The notes beneath the pieces were generated by a model. That model worked only from the letters and a program-made list of their open reading frames with translations, did not search any database and was not told the DNA's origin. A DNA stretch of 35,421 bases from JBDTLH01 sp039934875 (lineage in GTDB: Bacteria; Acidobacteriota; Terriglobia; Terriglobales; Acidobacteriaceae): NCBI GenBank assembly GCA_039934875.1, contig JBDTLH010000381.1:1-35421 (forward strand). Direction: 5' to 3'. This document shows positions 15,647 through 24,100 of the stretch, in pieces. How positions within the stretch are numbered: position 1 is the stretch's first letter; the number at the start of each line of letters is the position of its first letter. Position numbers and translations under genes: made by a program.

Positions 15647-16804
15647 ATGACCGAACACAACCAAGGCTTTAATACGCGCGCCATCCACGCCGGGAATGAA
15701 CCGGAGGCGACCACTGGCGCCGTCAACGTTCCGATTTTTCTCACCTCTACTTACGCTCAAGAGGAGATCGGCAAGAACAAAGGATATGAGTATTCGCGGG
15801 TCAACAATCCTACCCGTGACGCGCTCGAAGAAAATCTGCGCTCACTCGAGGGCGGAACTTCGGCGCATGTCTTCGCCAGTGGTATGGCGGCAATCCACGC
15901 ACTCTGCATGACATTCAAAAGCGGAGACCACGTGATCTGCGGGGAAAACGTCTACGGAGGCACGCCCCGTCTTTTCAATTCCATTATCGCGAACTACGGC
16001 ATCCAGTTCAGCTATATCGATACCAGCGATCTCGCTGCCCTTAAATCGGCGATTAAACCCGCCACTCGGCTGCTGCATATCGAGACTCCGACCAATCCGC
16101 TGATGACCATAACCGACATTCACGCCGTGGCTGATATATGCCACGCGCACAATGTCGAACTCAGCGTGGACAATACCTTCATGTCTCCCTACTTCCAGCG
16201 CCCAATCGAATTAGGCGCCGACATCGTCATGCACTCGACCACCAAGTTTCTCAATGGGCACTCCGACGGACTCGGTGGCGTGTTGGTCGGCACCAAACCT
16301 GAGCACAAGGAGCGTTTCGCGTACATTCAAAAAGCGGCCGGAGGAATTCTAAGTCCATTTGAGTGCTACCTCATTCTGCGCGGTGTCAAGACCCTCGGCG
16401 TCCGCATGGATCGGCACGAGCAGAATGGGCGCAGGGTCGCGAACTTTCTCGCTCACCATCCGAAAGTAGAGAAAGTTTTCTATCCGGGACTCGCGGAGCA
16501 CAAACAACACGAGCTCGCGAAGAAACAGATGACTGGCTTCGGCGCGCTCATTACTTTCGAGACCGGCTCATTGGAGAATGCCAATAACATGCTGCGTCGG
16601 GTCCGGATATGCACGCTGGGCGAATCGCTGGGCGGAGTAGAGACCCTCATCTCTCATCCGGCGAGCATGACTCATGCGGCAATCGGGGAGGAAGGCCGCC
16701 GTAAAATCGGGTTGACCGATGGCATGGTGCGCATCTCCGTTGGGATTGAAGATGTAAACGACTTGATCGCGGACTTAGACCAGGCCCTGGCAGGTATCCA
16801 CTAA
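15647..16804 (+). CDS. Cystathionine gamma-lyase / gamma-synthase family enzyme
   Basis: 385-residue fold-type I PLP enzyme of the Cys/Met metabolism family. Features are YEYSRVNNPTRDALEENL (phosphate-binding Tyr/Arg of the neighbouring subunit), FASGMAAIHA, SVDNTFMSPYFQRP (PLP-ring Asp) and the Schiff-base Lys200 in HSTTKFLNGHSD. The C-terminal block SLGGVETLISHPASMTH is characteristic. Members cleave cystathionine to cysteine, 2-oxobutyrate and ammonia, or form it from activated homoserine; the adjacent cysteine/cystathionine beta-synthase suggests the lyase direction (reverse transsulfuration), but metB activity cannot be excluded. The length is standard. ATG 15647 follows an AGGA-like site. 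It is probably last in the cupin-led operon; a separate promoter follows for the next gene. Confidence 0.92.
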   Translation: MTEHNQGFNTRAIHAGNEPEATTGAVNVPIFLTSTYAQEEIGKNKGYEYSRVNNPTRDALEENLRSLEGGTSAHVFASGMAAIHALCMTFKSGDHVICGENVYGGTPRLFNSIIANYGIQFSYIDTSDLAALKSAIKPATRLLHIETPTNPLMTITDIHAVADICHAHNVELSVDNTFMSPYFQRPIELGADIVMHSTTKFLNGHSDGLGGVLVGTKPEHKERFAYIQKAAGGILSPFECYLILRGVKTLGVRMDRHEQNGRRVANFLAHHPKVEKVFYPGLAEHKQHELAKKQMTGFGALITFETGSLENANNMLRRVRICTLGESLGGVETLISHPASMTHAAIGEEGRRKIGLTDGMVRISVGIEDVNDLIADLDQALAGIH

Positions 16805-16814
16805 GGCAACAAAC

Positions 16815-16845
16815 TTGCTCGCCAACTCACAATCAGCGGTATAAT
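16815..16845 (+). promoter_or_regulatory. Candidate sigma-70 promoter (TTGCTC-N19-TATAAT)
   Basis: A perfect TATAAT at 16840-16845 has TTGCTC at 16815-16820 (19-nt spacer, wide). Transcription would begin near 16852, leaving a leader of about 70 nt before the small membrane protein at 16924, which has a strong ribosome site. Confidence 0.5.
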
Positions 16846-16923
16846 TCACGCCAAACGGACTACCAATTCGGCGGCCCGCAGTAACCAACCTGATTGCTGA
16901 ACCACAGTGGAGGGAGGCCCAAT

Positions 16924-17196
16924 ATGCCCCCGATGATGATTCCTCTGTTAATTGCCTGGGGCGCACTGGTATGTGTGCTCATTGCGCTTCTCATTTATCG
17001 TGGAACGCTCGAAATGCACGAGGATGACCAGCTCTTTCTTGCCGACTCCGAGGGTTACATGAAGCAGGAGCAAGACGAGGTGATGGGTCGAATGAGCAAG
17101 CTCAACCCACTGCTTCGGATAGCCCAGATCGGCACGGGCGCGCTCACGGTGTTGATCTGTGCCATGTGGCTCTGGGACGCCTACAAGCACTTCTAG
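16924..17196 (+). CDS. Small membrane protein with two transmembrane helices
   Basis: 90-residue protein of unknown function. ATG 16924 follows a very good Shine-Dalgarno (GGAGGGAGG at 16909-16917), so an in-frame ATG at 16894 is not the start. It has a hydrophobic helix at about residues 5-25 (IPLLIAWGALVCVLIALLIY), an acidic, Met-rich loop (MHEDDQLFLADSEGYMKQEQ), and a second helix at about 66-85 (IGTGALTVLICAMWLW) with a short basic end. I do not recognise the family. It has its own TATAAT promoter, faces the SDR gene and is not obviously linked to the sulfur genes before it. Confidence 0.75.
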   Translation: MPPMMIPLLIAWGALVCVLIALLIYRGTLEMHEDDQLFLADSEGYMKQEQDEVMGRMSKLNPLLRIAQIGTGALTVLICAMWLWDAYKHF

Positions 17197-17223
17197 ATTT
17201 TTTATTTTGCAAACCCCTCCCTT

Positions 17224-17243
17224 GCTCTCGCGCAAGCGAGTGC
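17224..17243. terminator. Hairpin between convergent genes (GCAA tetraloop)
   Basis: CTCGC and GCGAG form a perfect 5-bp stem around a GCAA tetraloop, extended by two pairs past a T-T mismatch. It lies in the 53-bp gap between the convergent small membrane protein and SDR genes. Neither side has a proper T-tract, so it is a weak terminator candidate at most. Confidence 0.25.
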
Positions 17244-17249
17244 GGGTTG

Positions 17250-18293
17250 TTACGCCACCCACGCTTCCGGTTCGCGTTGCGCCTCCGGAGTGGAATCGGC
17301 GGCTCGATGTGCCATTCTGGCCCATATCCATGACCCTAGTACTCCGGTTACGGCTGCCGCGCCCATAATCCAACGTCTTCTGATCGCAAACTGCAACTCT
17401 TGCGAATGGTCACTGGAACGCGCATCGAAGCTGCCATGCGCGCCAGCATCGCCAGGTATATAATTGAACAAGTTATTTTCGCGTTGCCCGGAAACCGGCT
17501 GGTCCGTCTGTTGAGAATCGTAGCCTGTCTTCCCGAGATAGCGATCCAGAATTCCCGGGATAAACTTCTGCCCCACGATAGCGGCTACCGTAGGTATTCC
17601 CACCCAGACCTCCCGCCGCCGCGCGTGTGCCGCGAAGTAGATGGCCCGAGCCGCCACTTCTGGTTCAAAGATGGGGGGCACCGGCTGCGGGTTTCGCGGC
17701 AGCCGGCTCTTAACCCATCCGAACTGGGGGGTATTCAATGCCGGCATCTGGACCACCGTTATATGGACCCTGCTCTTATCGTGATACAGCTCGCAACGTA
17801 ACGAGTCGGTAAAACCAACAATCGCGTGTTTTGCGGCGCAGTAAGCCGACTGCAGCGGAATACTGCGATATGCCAACGCCGAGCCAACCTGCACGATCGT
17901 TCCTTTGTCACGAGGCAACATCCGCCGCAATGCCGCTTGCGTCCCGTGCACCACTCCCAGATAAGTCACGTTCGTGACCCGCTGATATTCCGTCGCCTCC
18001 ATCTCCTTGACTGGAGAAAAGACAGAAACCATCGCATTGTTGACCCAAACATCAATTTTTCCGAAACGCTGTTCAACCAATGCCGCCGCGCGCTCCACAG
18101 CGTCGGCATCGGAGACGTCCAGCGGAAGCGCCAGCCCCCGGCCTCCCAACTCTTCCATCTCGCGCGCCGCATTTTCAAGTGCTTCGGGATTGCGGGCAAT
18201 CAGTCCTACTTGATATCCATGCTTGGCGAATTCACGTGCCGTTGCGCGACCCACTCCTGCTGCCGCCCCTGTCACCACCACTGTCCTTGCCAT
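17250..18293 (-). CDS. Short-chain dehydrogenase/reductase with C-terminal membrane anchor
   Basis: 347-residue classical SDR. It shows the Rossmann TGAAAGVG at 8-15, WVNNA around 83-87, catalytic Ser138, Tyr151 and Lys155 (SAYCAAK), and ALNTPQF after the active site. A substrate is not evident; NADPH versus NADP choice is suggested only by Arg34. Unlike typical 250-residue SDRs, it continues about 100 residues: a Ser/Asp/Gln-rich linker, then RRRWIMGAAAVTGVLGSWIWAR (about 307-328), which looks like a membrane helix with basic residues on its N-side. This SDR-plus-anchor plan recurs in soil bacteria. ATG 18293 follows AGGGGTGAAGA. Alone on its strand, between the small membrane protein and the divergent GH15 gene. 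Confidence 0.85.
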   Translation of the reverse strand: MARTVVVTGAAAGVGRATAREFAKHGYQVGLIARNPEALENAAREMEELGGRGLALPLDVSDADAVERAAALVEQRFGKIDVWVNNAMVSVFSPVKEMEATEYQRVTNVTYLGVVHGTQAALRRMLPRDKGTIVQVGSALAYRSIPLQSAYCAAKHAIVGFTDSLRCELYHDKSRVHITVVQMPALNTPQFGWVKSRLPRNPQPVPPIFEPEVAARAIYFAAHARRREVWVGIPTVAAIVGQKFIPGILDRYLGKTGYDSQQTDQPVSGQRENNLFNYIPGDAGAHGSFDARSSDHSQELQFAIRRRWIMGAAAVTGVLGSWIWARMAHRAADSTPEAQREPEAWVA

Positions 18294-18361
18294 TCTTCAC
18301 CCCTGTAAAGTCAGATTGCACATTTCGCGGGAATGATGGCTGGCTTCTCTGCATCTAATCC

Positions 18362-20251
18362 GTGGTGAAGAGTGGATTCAAGGCCATTAGCGATTACGGG
18401 ATCATCGGCAACACGCGCACTGCGGCTCTGATCAACCGCGAAGGCGGTATCGATTGGTGTTGCGCCCCCAACTTCGACAGTCCCCCTTGCTTTTATCCAA
18501 TGCTCGACCTGAAATATGGCGGCTACTGTCTCCTGGAGTCTGCGGGCCTTAGGCCCCAGGGGCGACGCTATGTAGGCGAATCCGCCGTCCTGGAAAACAC
18601 CTTCCGCTGCTCCGGGGGGCGCTTCACCACGACTGACTTTATGCCAGTGATCGAGGATGGATTCGCCGGCCCTGAAACGGGTTTGGTGCAGATCGCGCGC
18701 GTCGTCCGATGTCTCGAGGGAGAGTGTTCCATTCGCATGCGGGTCTCCCCCGCCAAAGGATTTGTGCATCGGCACCACGGTTCAGACCCTCACGCCTACC
18801 GCAATAAGTCACGCTACGAACTCAGTGATCGCGAGCTCATGCTGGAGGCGGACGGTTGCCGCATATCCGTGCGAAAGCGTGAGACCCTGATCAGTCGCCG
18901 GCTGCAATCAGGCGAATATTTCGCCGTTCTGATGACCTTCAGCCAGCCTCCTGATCTGACCCGGCACGGCGTTGAAGACGTACTCTGGCTCGAACAGCGA
19001 ACCATCGCATACTGGAAGGAGTGGTCCCAGCAGATACGCTATGACGGTGATTATCACGACGCGGTTGTGCGCAGCGCCATCACCTTGAAATTGTGCCAGT
19101 TCTCATCCACTGGCGCCATCGTCGCAGCGCCTACGACGTCATTGCCTGAGAAGATCGGCAGCCAATTCAACTGGGACTACCGTTTCAGTTGGCTGCGCGA
19201 CTCCACATTCACCCTGGTGGCGCTGCTCAGCCTCGAACTGGGCGATGAAGCCTTTCGATTTTTCAAATTTCTGCACGCCGCGAATCAGAAATTGCAGGGC
19301 TTCCCTACCCTTTTCACCATCTTCGGCGAACACCCACTGAGCGAACTGGATTTGAAACATCTCTCTGGTTATCGCAATTCCAAACCCGTGCGCGTGGGAA
19401 ATGCTGCTGCCGACCAATTGCAGCTCGATATCTTTGGAGAATTGATGCACTGCATCCATCTTCTGCTCAGCCATACCCAGCTCGACTCTACTCGCTTCTC
19501 CTTTGATGGCGACCTCTGGCCCATGATTCAGGATGCTGTCGATACGGTCTGCCGCAAGTGGAAGCTACCCGACAAAGGAATCTGGGAGACGCGCCACCAC
19601 GCCCGCCGGTTTGTTTATTCCCAGGGCATGTGCTGGATTGCCCTCGAACGCGGTATTGACATGGCTGAACGCCACGGCAAGAAAGTCCCCGCCCATTGGC
19701 GGCGCGCCCTTGAAGCTCTCAAGAAGGAGTTCCACGCCCGCTCCTTCAGTGTGACGAAGCGGAGCTACCTCCAGGCGTACGGATATGATGACCTCGATGC
19801 GTCGGTCCTCCGCCTCACCCTGCTCGGCTTGCTGCACCCGCACGATCATCGCGTCGGCAACACCATCGCTGCCATAGGTCGCGAGCTGATGCCCAATGGC
19901 TTCGTGCTGCGTAACAAGAACCTCGACGGGGGCGCGGCGGGAGAGGGAGCGTTCCTTCCTTGCAGCTTCTGGTACGCTGATAACTTAGTACTCTCCGGCA
20001 AGCTGCAAGAGGGACGCAAGATGTTCGAGCGCTTATTGCAATGCGGCAACGATTTGGGGCTGTTCAGCGAAGAATACAATCCGCCGAAAAACGGCAAGGG
20101 CGGATTCATGCTCGGCAATTTTCCCCAGGCATTCACTCACGTCGCGCTCATCAACTCGGCCGTGCAACTCGCGATCTCCGCTAAAGGGCACGTTAGCGAG
20201 TCGCATGAGATCGTACGCGGCAGGAACCATAAGGGGATGCTAGCGAGTTGA
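18362..20251 (+). CDS. Glycoside hydrolase family 15 protein (glucoamylase/trehalase type)
   Basis: 629-residue cytoplasmic (no signal peptide) enzyme with the GH15 plan: an N-terminal beta-sandwich (about 1-230, DYGIIGNTRTAALINREGGIDWCCAPNFDSP-type start) and an (alpha/alpha)6 barrel. The catalytic pair is visible: general acid Glu409 in KGIWETR and general base Glu570 or Glu571 in LFSEEYNPP. Other family words are FNWDYRFSWLRDSTFTL and LGNFPQAFTHVALINSA. Members hydrolyse terminal alpha-glucosidic bonds of starch, dextrin or trehalose; the short intracellular type often acts on trehalose, but the substrate is not fixed here. It starts with GTG at 18362 (or GTG 18365), with no clear ribosome site. 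It ends 13 bp before the convergent leuS gene. Confidence 0.9.
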   Translation: MVKSGFKAISDYGIIGNTRTAALINREGGIDWCCAPNFDSPPCFYPMLDLKYGGYCLLESAGLRPQGRRYVGESAVLENTFRCSGGRFTTTDFMPVIEDGFAGPETGLVQIARVVRCLEGECSIRMRVSPAKGFVHRHHGSDPHAYRNKSRYELSDRELMLEADGCRISVRKRETLISRRLQSGEYFAVLMTFSQPPDLTRHGVEDVLWLEQRTIAYWKEWSQQIRYDGDYHDAVVRSAITLKLCQFSSTGAIVAAPTTSLPEKIGSQFNWDYRFSWLRDSTFTLVALLSLELGDEAFRFFKFLHAANQKLQGFPTLFTIFGEHPLSELDLKHLSGYRNSKPVRVGNAAADQLQLDIFGELMHCIHLLLSHTQLDSTRFSFDGDLWPMIQDAVDTVCRKWKLPDKGIWETRHHARRFVYSQGMCWIALERGIDMAERHGKKVPAHWRRALEALKKEFHARSFSVTKRSYLQAYGYDDLDASVLRLTLLGLLHPHDHRVGNTIAAIGRELMPNGFVLRNKNLDGGAAGEGAFLPCSFWYADNLVLSGKLQEGRKMFERLLQCGNDLGLFSEEYNPPKNGKGGFMLGNFPQAFTHVALINSAVQLAISAKGHVSESHEIVRGRNHKGMLAS

Positions 20252-20264
20252 AATCTGGACCGCT

Positions 20265-22844
20265 CTACTTCGCAACAATGTTCACCAATCGGTCCGCGAT
20301 CACGATCACCTTCACGATCGTCTTTCCCGCCGTCGCAATAATTGTTTTCTCGTCAGCGAGCGCGATCTCCTCCACTACTCGTTGCAACGAACCAGCCGGA
20401 ACAGTAATCTTGCCCTTAATCTTGCCATTCACCTGGATCGCGTACTCGACCTCTTCTTCTTTCGCCAACGCCTGGTCGAACTTCGGCCATTGGTGTCTCA
20501 GCACGGAGGAGCCATCGCCCACCAACTCCCATAATTCTGCAGCCATGTAAGGCGCAAAGGGAGCGATCAGCAACACCATTTTGCGCTGCAAATCGGCAAC
20601 AAACCCTGGCGGGGCCGCCTCGATTGCCCCTTGCGCGCACTCATTCAGCAGCTCCATCAATGCCGCGATGGAGGTATTAAAGTGCCAACGCCCATCAAAA
20701 TCCGTTGTAATGCGCCGAATCGTTTGGTGAAGCTTGCGTTCGACTCTGCGCGCCTCGGGACCCAACTCGCTCGACCTATACCCGCTTTCCGAGTTCATCG
20801 CCGTTGCAGATGCAACTGAATGACCAGCAATAAACCGCCACATTTTCGACAAAAACCGCGCTACCCCAGCAACCCCCGTCTCTTGCCAATCCAGATCGCG
20901 ATCTGGAGGCGCTGCAAACAATGAATACATCCGTGTCGCGTCCGCGCCAAACTGCGCGATCATATCGTCAGGAGACACCACGTTCCCCTTTGACTTCGAC
21001 ATCTTCGCGCCGTTGCGCACCACCATCCCCTGCGTGAACAGCCGTTCGGCGGGCTCGTCATTCTCGATCATCCCTAGATCGCGCATGAACTTCGTCCAGA
21101 AGCGCGAGTAGATCAAATGCAAGATGGCGTGCTCAACGCCACCGATGTATTGGTCGATAGGAAAAAAGTAGTCCGCCTGCGCCGAATCGAAAGGAGCTTT
21201 GCCGTTCTTCGGATCGGTGTAGCGGTAGAAATACCAGCTTGAATCGACAAACGTGTCCATGGTGTCGGCTTCCCGCCGTGCTGCGCCCCGGCATGTCGGA
21301 CACTCTGCATTGAGAAACTCCGGCATGTTCGCGAGCGGAGAACCGCCCTGCTGCGTGATCTCTACGTTCTCCGGCAGGATGACCGGCAAGTGCTCCTCCG
21401 GCACAGGAACAATCCCACACCTATCGCAGTAAAGAATCGGGATCGGCGTCCCCCAATACCGCTGCCGCGAAACGCCCCAATCCTTCAGTCGATAGATGAC
21501 CGTCTTCTTACCAAATCCGCTTACCTCTGCCGCTGCCGCCATCTTCTCCTGCGCCGCAGCGCAAGGCATCCCACTATACTCGCCGGAGTTGATCAACAAA
21601 CTTTCTTCGCCGGTGTAGGGCAGCACGTCTTCTTGTCTCTCATTGCTTTCGCCCGGCTCTTCGGTGCGCCGCGGCAACACCACCACTTTAACCGGTAGGC
21701 CATATTTGTTCGCGAATTCATAGTCGCGCTCATCGTGCGCCGGCACCGACATAATCGCCCCAGTCCCGTAGTCCGTCAAAATATAATTTGCGATCCAGAT
21801 CGGCATCTTCTCGCCGCTGAAAGGATTGGTTACGCAGCGCCCGGTATCCACGCCCCGCTTATCGTTGTTCAGTGCTCCGATATCGCCCGTTTCCTTGGCT
21901 TTCTTCTGCTCCTCGATAAAATCCTCGAATTTGCGCCGCAAGTGAGAGCTCTCCCCCGCCAGCGCTTGCGCCATCGGATGCTGCGGCGCCAACTGGACCG
22001 ATGTTGCCCCGTAAATCGTATCGATCCGGGTGGTGAAGACCGTAATCGTAGGAGAATCGCCGAAGCCTTCCACCCTTCCGTCCACATTGAATGACACCTG
22101 TGCGCCCTCGCTGCGCCCAATCCAGTTGCGCTGCATCGTGCGCACCTTGTCTGGCCAGCCGGTCAGCTTGTCCAAGCCGTCGAGCAACTCGTCGGAATAT
22201 TGCGTGGTGCGCAGAAACCACTGTTCCAGCGACTTCTGCACCACCGGAGTGTCCTCATGCCGCCAGCAACACCCGCCGATTACCTGCTCGTTCGCCAGCA
22301 CGGTGCAGCATTCGGGACACCAGTTGACCTTCGACTCTTTGCGATAAGCCAGTCCACGTTCGTATAGCTTCAAGAAAAACCACTGGTTCCAGCGGTAATA
22401 ATCCGGAAGGCAAGTGGTGATCTCGCGCGACCAGTCATAGCTGAAACCTAGCCGCTTCATCTGCTTCTTCATGGCGGCGATGTTCTTGAGCGTCCACTCG
22501 CGCGGAGGCGTTTGGTTCTTAATTGCCGCGTTTTCCGCCGGCAGGCCAAACGCGTCCCATCCCATAGGATGTAGCACGTTGTAACCGTTCATCCACATGA
22601 ACCGCGCCAGTGCGTCTCCAATCGCATAATTACGCACATGGCCCATGTGCAAAGCCCCCGAGGGGTACGGGAGCATCTCCAACACGTAATACTTCTTGCG
22701 TGACGAGGCTGCATTCTCCGCCGCATAAAGACTAGGATCGGCCTCCCACCGCGCTGCCCACCTCTCCTCAATTGCACGGGGATTATAGCGCTCCCGCTCC
22801 GGCGCGCTCTCATTCATCATCGTGATCGTCTTTTGTTCAGTCAT
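20265..22844 (-). CDS. leuS: Leucyl-tRNA synthetase
   Basis: 859-residue class Ia synthetase of normal bacterial length. HMGH at 66-69 (HIGH) in YPSGALHMGHVRNY, the CP1 editing domain in the middle with the Thr-rich TVFTTRIDTIYG and the discriminating Asp in GTGAIMSVPAHDERD, KMSKS exactly at 614-618 (AKMSKSKGNVVSP), and an anticodon-binding plus C-terminal domain with the final VNGKIKGKITVPA. ATG 22844 fits the usual N-terminus. It lies 30 bp downstream of nfo on the same strand and overlaps no neighbour; the pair may be co-transcribed. A classical Pro in the editing Thr-rich motif (TTRPDT) is Ile here. Confidence 0.97.
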   Translation of the reverse strand: MTEQKTITMMNESAPERERYNPRAIEERWAARWEADPSLYAAENAASSRKKYYVLEMLPYPSGALHMGHVRNYAIGDALARFMWMNGYNVLHPMGWDAFGLPAENAAIKNQTPPREWTLKNIAAMKKQMKRLGFSYDWSREITTCLPDYYRWNQWFFLKLYERGLAYRKESKVNWCPECCTVLANEQVIGGCCWRHEDTPVVQKSLEQWFLRTTQYSDELLDGLDKLTGWPDKVRTMQRNWIGRSEGAQVSFNVDGRVEGFGDSPTITVFTTRIDTIYGATSVQLAPQHPMAQALAGESSHLRRKFEDFIEEQKKAKETGDIGALNNDKRGVDTGRCVTNPFSGEKMPIWIANYILTDYGTGAIMSVPAHDERDYEFANKYGLPVKVVVLPRRTEEPGESNERQEDVLPYTGEESLLINSGEYSGMPCAAAQEKMAAAAEVSGFGKKTVIYRLKDWGVSRQRYWGTPIPILYCDRCGIVPVPEEHLPVILPENVEITQQGGSPLANMPEFLNAECPTCRGAARREADTMDTFVDSSWYFYRYTDPKNGKAPFDSAQADYFFPIDQYIGGVEHAILHLIYSRFWTKFMRDLGMIENDEPAERLFTQGMVVRNGAKMSKSKGNVVSPDDMIAQFGADATRMYSLFAAPPDRDLDWQETGVAGVARFLSKMWRFIAGHSVASATAMNSESGYRSSELGPEARRVERKLHQTIRRITTDFDGRWHFNTSIAALMELLNECAQGAIEAAPPGFVADLQRKMVLLIAPFAPYMAAELWELVGDGSSVLRHQWPKFDQALAKEEEVEYAIQVNGKIKGKITVPAGSLQRVVEEIALADEKTIIATAGKTIVKVIVIADRLVNIVAK

Positions 22845-22874
22845 CAGTGTCCGTGAACATATAGATTACTGGAT

Positions 22875-23879
22875 TTACGAATGGGAGCAATCCTTCAGCA
22901 CATTCACATTCATGAGATCATCGAGCGGCTCATCGACGGGTGTCTCTGCAATGAACGCCGCCCTCTTAAAGCGAGGGTCGTTCAGCAACCGGCGGAACAT
23001 TCCGATACCTATGCTTCCCCTACCAATGTGTTCATGGCGATCGAGTTTCGATCCGCGCTCTGCCTTGGCATCGTTGCAGTGCCAGACCCGCACATTCTCT
23101 GTGCCGACAGTCTCGCCGAGATGCCGCATCGTCTGCTCATATCCTTCCTCGCTCACGATGTCGTAACCCGCCACATGAGAATGACACGTGTCAATGCACG
23201 CGCCCATTGGGGCATGGGGCCGCAGCCTTTCCAACAATTCCGCAACCTGTTCGAACGAGCCACCCAGTGAAAACTCCGCTCCCGCCGTGTTCTCGATGAG
23301 AATTCGAAAATTGCATGAGCTGCCCAGATCCAAGCCCTGGACCGCCCGCTCGATCCCCGCCGCGGCGCGATCCAAACCCTGCTCCCGCGTCAGTCCGCGA
23401 TAGCTTCCCGGATGCAGCACCAGATACTCCGCTCCCAGCGCCAGCCCACGCTCGACCTCGCCGCGGAACGCCGCAATCGACTTTTCATAAAACTCATCCG
23501 TTTGGCTCGCCAAATTCACCAGATAACTCACATGGATCGCGACCGGCTCTATGCCATAAGTGTCGCGCATCCGCATCATCTCTTCGCATTGCTGCCGCGA
23601 CAATTGGAAAGGCTTCCACATTCGAGGGCTCGAGCTGAACACCTGAAACGTATTGCACCCCAGCCGCCACGCTCGCTCCGCCGCCGTATGCACACCACCG
23701 CTGGTCGAGGTGTGAATGCCAATTTTGCGCTTGGCGGAAGGTGTTGACGCGGGCTCCTGCGGCAATAGCTTCAGGACATCAGTTTCGAGGTGTCCGCCAT
23801 TGGCAGATCTTTTGCCGACACGCGCATTGGCGGAATCCGCCTTCCGGCCAACAGCTTTTTCTGTTTCTTCTTTACTCAT
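22875..23879 (-). CDS. nfo: Endonuclease IV (AP endonuclease)
   Basis: 334-residue zinc-dependent TIM-barrel AP endonuclease, which cuts the DNA backbone 5' to abasic sites in base excision repair. Zinc-ligand words are all in place: AIHVSYLVNLAS, LVLHPGSYRG, ILIENTAGAE, MGACIDTCHSHVAGYD, VWHCNDAKAERGSKLDRHEHIGRG and AAFIAETPVDE. The core starts at about residue 51 (KRKIGIHTSTSGG); canonical members have about 280 residues, so an extra, charged and probably disordered 50 residues precede it. The frame is open from ATG 23879 and a TATGAT box sits 9 nt before that ATG, supporting a real extended start without a Shine-Dalgarno. First gene of a likely nfo-leuS unit. Confidence 0.93.
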   Translation of the reverse strand: MSKEETEKAVGRKADSANARVGKRSANGGHLETDVLKLLPQEPASTPSAKRKIGIHTSTSGGVHTAAERAWRLGCNTFQVFSSSPRMWKPFQLSRQQCEEMMRMRDTYGIEPVAIHVSYLVNLASQTDEFYEKSIAAFRGEVERGLALGAEYLVLHPGSYRGLTREQGLDRAAAGIERAVQGLDLGSSCNFRILIENTAGAEFSLGGSFEQVAELLERLRPHAPMGACIDTCHSHVAGYDIVSEEGYEQTMRHLGETVGTENVRVWHCNDAKAERGSKLDRHEHIGRGSIGIGMFRRLLNDPRFKRAAFIAETPVDEPLDDLMNVNVLKDCSHS

Positions 23880-23888
23880 GCTGCTTAC

Positions 23889-23894
23889 ATCATA
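23889..23894 (-). promoter_or_regulatory. Candidate -10 box of nfo (TATGAT, 9 nt before ATG)
   Basis: On the minus strand TATGAT is followed by exactly 9 nt and then the nfo ATG (23879); no ribosome site is present. The spacing predicts a leader of 0-3 nt. A TTGACA-like -35 is not evident. Confidence 0.45.
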
Positions 23895-24049
23895 TTGAAA
23901 TGGCTATGCCTCGACGGTTTGGAAAGAGACCTTGTTCGTTGCGGCTCAGCGGGGTCACTCTGGTTTTCATTCTGGTGTTCTCTGCGCCTCCTGATTGGGC
24001 ACTGCGCTTTCTACTGAACGTTAGAGATAGAATCATTTTCCCGGCCGGA

Positions 24050-24078
24050 TTGCTTCCCGCTTCAATCCCAAATAAACT
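24050..24078 (+). promoter_or_regulatory. Candidate promoter of the DAHP synthase gene (TTGCTT-N17-TAAACT)
   Basis: TTGCTT at 24050-24055 and TAAACT at 24073-24078 are separated by the ideal 17 nt. Transcription would start near 24085, leaving about 16 nt including CGAGG (24087-24091) as a weak Shine-Dalgarno. It argues for ATG 24101 as the true start. Confidence 0.45.
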
Positions 24079-24100
24079 GGTAGTTCCGAGGTATTCCAAG

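Noticed and set aside
16894..16923. Earlier ATG for the small membrane protein
   Set aside because: The strong ribosome site GGAGGGAGG lies after that ATG and right before the ATG at 16924.
23741..24100. Upstream extension of the DAHP synthase frame
   Set aside because: It runs antisense into nfo; a promoter with ideal spacing and the start of the ferredoxin-like domain point to ATG 24101.
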